NCBI GenBank assembly: GCA_021732175.1
Contig: JAKFVP010000106.1
Coordinates: 1-47,801 of the forward strand
Direction of reading: 5' to 3'
DNA: 47,801 nt
DNA from: Bradyrhizobium sp.
Lineage (GTDB): Bacteria; Pseudomonadota; Alphaproteobacteria; Rhizobiales; Xanthobacteraceae
Shown here piece after piece: positions 43,856 to 47,801 of the stretch (within the stretch, counting starts at the first letter, position 1; each line of letters begins with the position of its first letter). The notes below the pieces were generated by a model that did not search any database, was not told the DNA's origin, and saw nothing but the letters and a program-made list of their open reading frames with translations. Made by a program: the position numbers and the translations under genes.

Positions 43856-44860
43856 ATGATCTTGGTGACGGGAGGCGCCGGATACATCGGCTCTCACGCT
43901 TGTATTGAGCTGCTGAATGCCGGTGAGGATGTCGTCGTCCTAGACAATTTCTGCAACAGCAATCCTGCGTCGCTGGATCGGGTTCAGGAGATCTGTGGCA
44001 AGCCGCTGGTCGTGGTCGAAGGCGACATCCGCGAACAAGCAGCCGTGGAAAAACTGATAATCGAACACGGCTGCACAGCGGTCCTGCACTTCGCAGGATT
44101 GAAGTCAGTTCAGGACTCGGTCGCCAGGCCGCTGGAGTACTATGACTACAACGTCATCGGTTCGCACCGCCTTCTGCGCGCGATGGAAAATACCGGGGTC
44201 AAAAAGCTCATCTTCAGTTCGTCCGCAACGGTGTACGGCAAGCCGCAATTCCTTCCGTACACGGAAGATCATCCGCTGAATGCCATCAATCCATACGGAC
44301 GGACGAAGCTCACCATCGAGGATATGCTGCGCGACCAATATGTCGGCGACCCGACGTGGAGCATCGGAATCCTTCGCTATTTCAACCCGGTCGGCGCGCA
44401 TGAAAGCGGCCTGATCGGCGAAGACCCGCGCGGCGTTCCTAACAATCTCGTTCCATTCGTCGCGCAGGTCGCGATCGGCCGTCGCGACCGTCTCAACGTG
44501 TGGGGAAACGACTACGATACGCCCGATGGGACCGGCGTCCGCGACTACATTCACGTGATGGACCTGGCTGCAGGGCACGTCTCCGCCCTCAAACTTCTTG
44601 ATACCCCGAGGTGCTTTGCCGTCAATCTGGGTACGGGCGCCGGGAGCAGCGTGCTTGAGGTGGTGAGGGCGTTTGAAGCAGCCAGCGGCAAGCACATTCC
44701 ATACGATGTCAAACCCCGCCGCCCCGGCGACATCGATGCCTACTACGCGGCTACCGACTACGCCTTGAGGCTGATGGGATGGAAGGCCACCCGGACGATT
44801 GAAATGATGTGTTCCGACCACTGGCGATGGCAAAGCAGCAATCCAAACGGCTACGGTTGA
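43856..44860 (+). CDS. galE: UDP-glucose 4-epimerase
   Basis: A 334-residue short-chain dehydrogenase family enzyme interconverting UDP-glucose and UDP-galactose. GGAGYIGSH (6-14) binds NAD. The catalytic residues are Ser in FSSSATVYG (about 123) and Y147/K151 in YGRTK. LRYFNPVGAHESGLIGEDP and DGTGVRDYIHVMDLA are family signatures. The ATG follows GGGGACTTGCA. It lies 40 bp after the HlyD gene on the same strand and may be read through from it. It would feed galactose into surface polysaccharide. Confidence 0.96.
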   Translation: MILVTGGAGYIGSHACIELLNAGEDVVVLDNFCNSNPASLDRVQEICGKPLVVVEGDIREQAAVEKLIIEHGCTAVLHFAGLKSVQDSVARPLEYYDYNVIGSHRLLRAMENTGVKKLIFSSSATVYGKPQFLPYTEDHPLNAINPYGRTKLTIEDMLRDQYVGDPTWSIGILRYFNPVGAHESGLIGEDPRGVPNNLVPFVAQVAIGRRDRLNVWGNDYDTPDGTGVRDYIHVMDLAAGHVSALKLLDTPRCFAVNLGTGAGSSVLEVVRAFEAASGKHIPYDVKPRRPGDIDAYYAATDYALRLMGWKATRTIEMMCSDHWRWQSSNPNGYG

Positions 44861-44928
44861 TGCTACCCGATCGGCCTCGCGCGTGCCGGCGACTGGACGC
44901 CGATCGAGGCCAGAAAATTCCGATCATG

Positions 44929-45536
44929 CTGCTTGAAGTCTTTTCCAGGACCGCTATTCAGTCGCTGGCGATCGACCGTATCGAACCGGCAACGCTCGTC
45001 GAAGCATCTCGCGCCTCGGCAGAGCCGCCCGCCGCCCTCGGGATCGCGGCCTCGGCCGGCATTGCGGCAGGGAAAGCAGCTTTCGACTCAGAGGGAGCAC
45101 AGCGCCTCGCGGCCGCCGGCGACCCGGTCATCCTGATACGGCATGATACCAGCACCGCCGACATGCCGGCTTTGCGGCAGCCGCCGGCATCGTGACGGCG
45201 GTCGGAGCACGGACCGCGCACGCCTCCCTGGTCGCACGCCAGATGGGCAAGCCCTGCCTGGTTGGATGCAGCGAAATCCGGATCGATGAGAAGCGCCAAT
45301 GCGCTCAGATCGGCGAGAGGAGCATTTCTGCCGGCTACTGGGTAACGGTTGATGGCAACGAGGGCCGGCTCTGCTTGGCCCGCTGCGAAATAGTACTACG
45401 CCGACCGGAGGCCGAACTTGCCGAACTCTCGAGCTGGCGAAGCGAGCATCGCCCCGTGCCGAGCGACGTCGCTGGGGTCACCGAGGGTTCAGAGCTGGCA
45501 GCGCAACGAAAGGCCCGGCAAGTCCTTCGCCGTTGA
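44929..45536 (+). pseudogene. Frameshifted fragment of a PEP-utilising (PPDK-like) protein
   Basis: The first frame (to about 45180) reads LGIAASAGIAAGKAAFDSEGAQRLA and PVILIRHDTSTADMP. After a one-base shift the next frame continues AAGIVTAVGARTAHASLVARQMGKPCLVG and VTVDGNEGRL. Together these form the swivelling phosphohistidine domain of pyruvate phosphate dikinase and related enzymes, with the phosphorylatable His in RTAHAS. The ATP-grasp and PEP/pyruvate-barrel domains are absent. The fragment is thus a broken, truncated gene copy and probably not functional. Its 5' limit is approximate. Confidence 0.75.
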
Positions 45537-45567
45537 GCCACAGAGGGGGTTTGTAGCCGCCCGGCAG

Positions 45568-45765
45568 CTAGCGGCGGACTTCCCTGTTGGCCGTGATCGG
45601 CTGAACGGTGAGTCGGTAGGCAACGTTTCTTGAGCCGTCAAACGTCTCAAGAATTCGCTCGCAGATCAGGCACCTGTAGGCGCCCGCCCTACCCGGGCCG
45701 GAAGCGACTTCGACTCTGCGATAGCCGGCGTTGCAATCAGGGCAAGTGACATCGCTCTTCTTCAT
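45568..45765 (-). CDS. 65-residue zinc-ribbon protein of unknown function
   Basis: A small protein with two CxxC knuckles: C8/C11 and C32/C35 (CPDC and CLIC), the spacing of a zinc ribbon. It begins at ATG 45765 with GTAGGGCG directly upstream, an unusually close ribosome site. The C-terminal part (GSRNVAYRLTVQP) looks conserved among similar small proteins I recall from Bradyrhizobium relatives, but no function is known to me. It may bind nucleic acid or metal. Confidence 0.72.
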   Translation of the reverse strand: MKKSDVTCPDCNAGYRRVEVASGPGRAGAYRCLICERILETFDGSRNVAYRLTVQPITANREVRR

Positions 45766-45880
45766 CGCCCTACAATAAATTGGAACCCGGGCCAGTTCAA
45801 ACCGAGCGGGTCGAAAAATTCGGCGTGCTTAAGAGTGCAGCAGTGCAGCGCAACAGGGGCAACGGAATCTGGGCAGGATA

Positions 45881-45906
45881 GACCTCCGCTCATAGCTTTG
45901 GAGGTC
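45881..45906 (+). promoter_or_regulatory. Hairpin that would mask the ribosome-binding site of the next small gene
   Basis: GACCTCC (45881-45887) pairs perfectly with GGAGGTC (45900-45906), which contains the Shine-Dalgarno sequence of the ATG at 45913. The loop is 12 bases. Such a stem could block translation until melted or bound. That the RNA forms it is inference. Confidence 0.5.
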
Positions 45907-45912
45907 ACCCCC

Positions 45913-46055
45913 ATGTTGGCGGAAAAGTTTGTCTTAACTCTGGAAATGCTGATCCGAGCTCAAAATCAGTCCTCGCATTCTGATGGCGCCCCGCGCGTGA
46001 GTAGTTCGTCGCCACATGTACGATCGAGCTTCCGACCGACCGGAAGGGGCAATAA
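45913..46055 (+). pseudogene. Small orphan gene, frameshifted near its end
   Basis: From ATG 45913, with a perfect GGAGG eight bases upstream, the frame reads MLAEKFVLTLEMLIRAQN and later SDGAPRVSSSSPHV. After about 46017 the frame changes: one base later it reads TIELPTDRKGQ and stops at 46053-46055. This combined product of about 47 residues resembles small orphan proteins I recall in Bradyrhizobium relatives that end in a similar SPHV-x-x-x-LP pattern. A single missing base explains the break. Function is unknown. Confidence 0.5.
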
Positions 46056-46162
46056 AGACCGCCAGCGTTGGTCGACACCAAGCTCGGCGCTAGTCCGTTC
46101 CGTTGGCGCGTCTCCACCGCCACCGCGGGGAAGCCGATGGCATCAGGTCCGGCCAGATGGCA

Positions 46163-46477
46163 TCAGCTGAAATGCGGCCGCCCTGCGGCTTCGTCAATGC
46201 CCCAATCTGCATCGGCAATTGACTTCTCGATCAGCTCTCCACGCAACAGCGCAAGGGGTGATTTGTAGTACAGGGCGATATTATGGAAGGAGTCGGTCAG
46301 CACCTTGCAAACCCACACAAGACCGGTCGTGATATCGTGGGTGATGAACAGCTGAACCATACGAAACAGACCGCCTCCGATACCGACGAAAAGCCAGATC
46401 GCACCGACGTGGAGCAGGAAGTCGAGTTTGCCGACTGGAGGGGCAAACAGGCCGAAGAACGTCGGAAACAGGCACAA
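46163..46477 (-). CDS. Small membrane protein of unknown function
   Basis: About 104 residues with two hydrophobic stretches (LFPTFFGLFAPPVGKLDFLLHVGAIWLFVGIGGGLF) and a hydrophilic tail ending DWGIDEAAGRPHFS. Codon use and composition look like a real protein. The only start is TTG at 46477 without a good ribosome site; upstream codons L-I-D-V also fit, so the original start may have been lost. No function is recognised. Confidence 0.5.
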   Translation of the reverse strand: MCLFPTFFGLFAPPVGKLDFLLHVGAIWLFVGIGGGLFRMVQLFITHDITTGLVWVCKVLTDSFHNIALYYKSPLALLRGELIEKSIADADWGIDEAAGRPHFS

Positions 46478-46961
46478 TACGTCAATCAGCGACGATCTTG
46501 TTTGTCGCGTGCGAGCGCGGTTGTCCTGGACCGCGTTTGCGTTCGAGCGGTCGCGCTTCCAATCCGAACAGAAGAGGAGCGCACCGGCGAAAAATTCCCC
46601 AGACTAAACCCCAGATTAAACGCAAATTCTAGTCTGGGGACATTTTTTAGGTCGTTCTGAAAATCGATGACATGTGAAGAAGATAGCTGGCGCGCCATTC
46701 AGAATAAAACTACGAACTCTTATGTTATTGAAATTGCTGTATAAATTTTACGATCGGACGGTTTGCAACCACCATATAACATCGGCCACCATCACCGACC
46801 AAGCTACCAAGCTACCAAGCTACTACGCACCAACTCCCAAATGGCACGGACGAAACGAGGAGCGAAGCAGGACGGGCGTGGGTGATCGGCAGATACCTGC
46901 GCTCGGCGCGCTTCACGGCGCATATGTTCGTCGATCCGCCCTGCGGAGCCGGCATCGACGG
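46478..46961. other. Gene-poor stretch with hairpin and short tandem repeat
   Basis: No gene was seen. CCCCAGACTA (46597-46606) pairs with TAGTCTGGGG (46630-46639), followed by a T6 run, a terminator-like structure with a long loop. The 8-bp unit CCAAGCTA repeats three times near 46799-46823. TGTTAT (46723-46728) and ATAACA (46776-46781) also occur. The stretch from 46680 to 46780 is much more AT-rich than its surroundings. Confidence 0.45.
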
Positions 46962-47042
46962 GCCGCTATCCACCACCTTGCCGCGCTTGAACACAGCAAA
47001 GCGATCGGCAAGTCTAAGGACGAAGGATAGATGCTGATCGAT
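46962..47042 (-). pseudogene. Possible scrap of an ABC-transporter ATPase C-terminus
   Basis: The minus strand reads IDQHLSFVLRLADRFAVFKRGK and then VVDSG, which resembles the end of the nucleotide-binding domain of branched-chain amino acid or urea ABC transporters (H-loop region). Nothing recognisable surrounds it on either side, so if real it is a decayed remnant. Resemblance over 27 residues is weak evidence. Confidence 0.3.
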
Positions 47043-47254
47043 CGGAGCGTCCGGAAGCAACCGAGGCTGACCGGCAATCACGACGCTCGGACGTGAAATA
47101 TGCTGCCGAGCGCCGTGATCAGAATAAGGGGTCGCGCCGCCACGCCGCACGACCACAAGCAGACGACGGCCGGCACTGCCCACCTGCTGGTGCCTGTCGA
47201 GAGGGACGACCGATGGATGTCGACGACGCTGCGCACCATGAACGTTTCACCTCT

Positions 47255-47595
47255 CGCCCGAATGAATGCCGCATAACACTCTACCCAGATTCCGAGCCGC
47301 AAACTCGATCTCGATCGCGCCGCCGGCGGCCGGCCGACGGGACGGCGCCGCTCCTAATTCTGGGGCCACCATCACTGGTACGAAGCCCATGTGACGGGCG
47401 GCTTCCTTTGGCTCGGGGCGAAACGACCGTCGCCATCGCAGCAGCAATGAGCGCGAAACGCCATATCGCCGCTCCGTCGCCGCGACCTGGCGCGGCGCCT
47501 GTAAGCTCTCCAGGACGATCTTGAGCTTCTCATCCTCGGACCAGCGCCGGCCGCCGGCCTGTGTCCACTACTTCGAGTCGTTCGACTTCGGTACT
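47255..47595 (-). pseudogene. IS66-family TnpA remnant, frameshifted
   Basis: The minus strand shows TEVERLEVVDTGRR, then after a one-base shift RRWSEDEKLKIVLESLQAP, RRYGVSRSLLLRWRRSFRPEP and GFVPVMVAPE, the helix-turn-helix protein TnpA of IS66 elements. The expected ATG is lost, and the C-terminal part (IEIEFAARNLG) runs into unrelated sequence with no TnpB after it. The element is dead. Confidence 0.78.
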
Positions 47596-47604
47596 GCGCC
47601 TATC

Positions 47605-47622
47605 ACTGTCCATAAGGACAGT
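47605..47622. repeat. Short perfect inverted repeat between two transposase remnants
   Basis: ACTGTCC-ATAA-GGACAGT is a 7-bp stem with a 4-base loop, lying between the IS66 remnant and the IS4-type transposase end. It might be part of an element end; this is not resolved. Confidence 0.35.
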
Positions 47623-47677
47623 TCTCAACACCGCGCCTCACTCGGCAAGGCGGGCCTTCAGCGGACTTCACCGGCTT

Positions 47678-47801
47678 TCAATTACCCACAAATTCTCCTC
47701 CGACCATGGCGCCCAGCGCGATGTCGGTGAGGCGTGACAGCCCGCGCCACATAACGGTATTGCCGGGCGGCGGATCGCTGGCGCGGGCGAGATAACCGCC
47801 G
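47678..47801 (-). CDS. C-terminal 40 residues of an IS4-type transposase (cut by window edge)
   Basis: The minus strand reads GGYLARASDPPPGNTVMWRG and then LSRLTDIALG to a stop at 47678-47680. This matches from memory the C-terminus of IS4/Tn5-like DDE transposases in rhizobia. The catalytic residues lie beyond the window, so integrity is unknown. Confidence 0.7.
   Translation of the reverse strand, partial: GGYLARASDPPPGNTVMWRGLSRLTDIALGAMVGGEFVGN

Noticed and set aside
46799..46823. CRISPR-like short repeat (CCAAGCTA three times).
   Set aside because: The unit is 8 bp and directly tandem without spacers, so it is a simple microsatellite.

Overview
The window looks like a chromosomal segment from a GC-rich alphaproteobacterium, most likely a Bradyrhizobium/Rhodopseudomonas relative (Hyphomicrobiales). 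The clues are high GC at third codon positions, a type II secretion system with a PilO-like GspM and no visible GspC, a bacterial transglutaminase-like cysteine peptidase, and small orphan genes of the kind common in that group. The genus is inferred from gene families only, because no rRNA or tRNA is present. Almost the whole window encodes cell-surface and secretion functions, and both ends carry insertion-sequence debris.

Layout. 1-127 is the end of an IS3-family element. 410-21679 is a polysaccharide locus with genes on both strands: a SurA/EpsD-like isomerase, a WaaE-like glycosyltransferase, a secreted beta-helix protein, an acyltransferase, a carbamoyltransferase, a methyltransferase, GDP-fucose synthesis (gmd, fcl), an MBOAT/SGNH O-acylation pair, a frameshifted methyltransferase, a WcaI-like glycosyltransferase, a Wzx-like flippase, a TPR/O-GlcNAc-transferase-like protein and a Wzy/WaaL-like polymerase or ligase. 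No initiating phosphoglycosyltransferase, Wza or Wzc is visible, so other parts must lie elsewhere. 21744-33516 is a type II secretion locus. gspE-F-G-H-I-J-K-L-M form one minus-strand operon of mostly overlapping genes. The lipoprotein secretin gspD diverges from it, followed by a Sel1 protein and a convergent VanZ-prepilin peptidase fusion that should serve as GspO.

33848-43815 is a second secretion locus, of type I. It holds a LapG-like periplasmic cysteine protease, two paralogous AIDA-type strand-loop-strand repeat proteins with no signal peptide and no autotransporter barrel, an ABC exporter whose N-terminal C39-like domain lacks the catalytic Cys, and an HlyD adaptor. galE follows. The likely job is export and perhaps controlled release of repeat adhesins. 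Protease, substrates and exporter make this the most interesting system here. The TolC partner is not in the window.

44900-47801 is a decaying zone. It has a frameshifted PEP-utilising (PPDK-like) fragment, a zinc-ribbon mini-protein, a frameshifted small orphan gene with an SD-masking hairpin, a small membrane protein, a possible ABC-ATPase scrap, a broken IS66 TnpA and the C-terminus of an IS4-type transposase.

Regulatory DNA. Several intergenic regions share short motifs: a bipartite ATGATAC-N13-ATGATATC at identical spacing before two polysaccharide genes, GTTATC repeats or palindromes before the type I genes, and recurrent TGTTAT/ATAACA boxes. All were found by eye and no regulator is encoded in the window.
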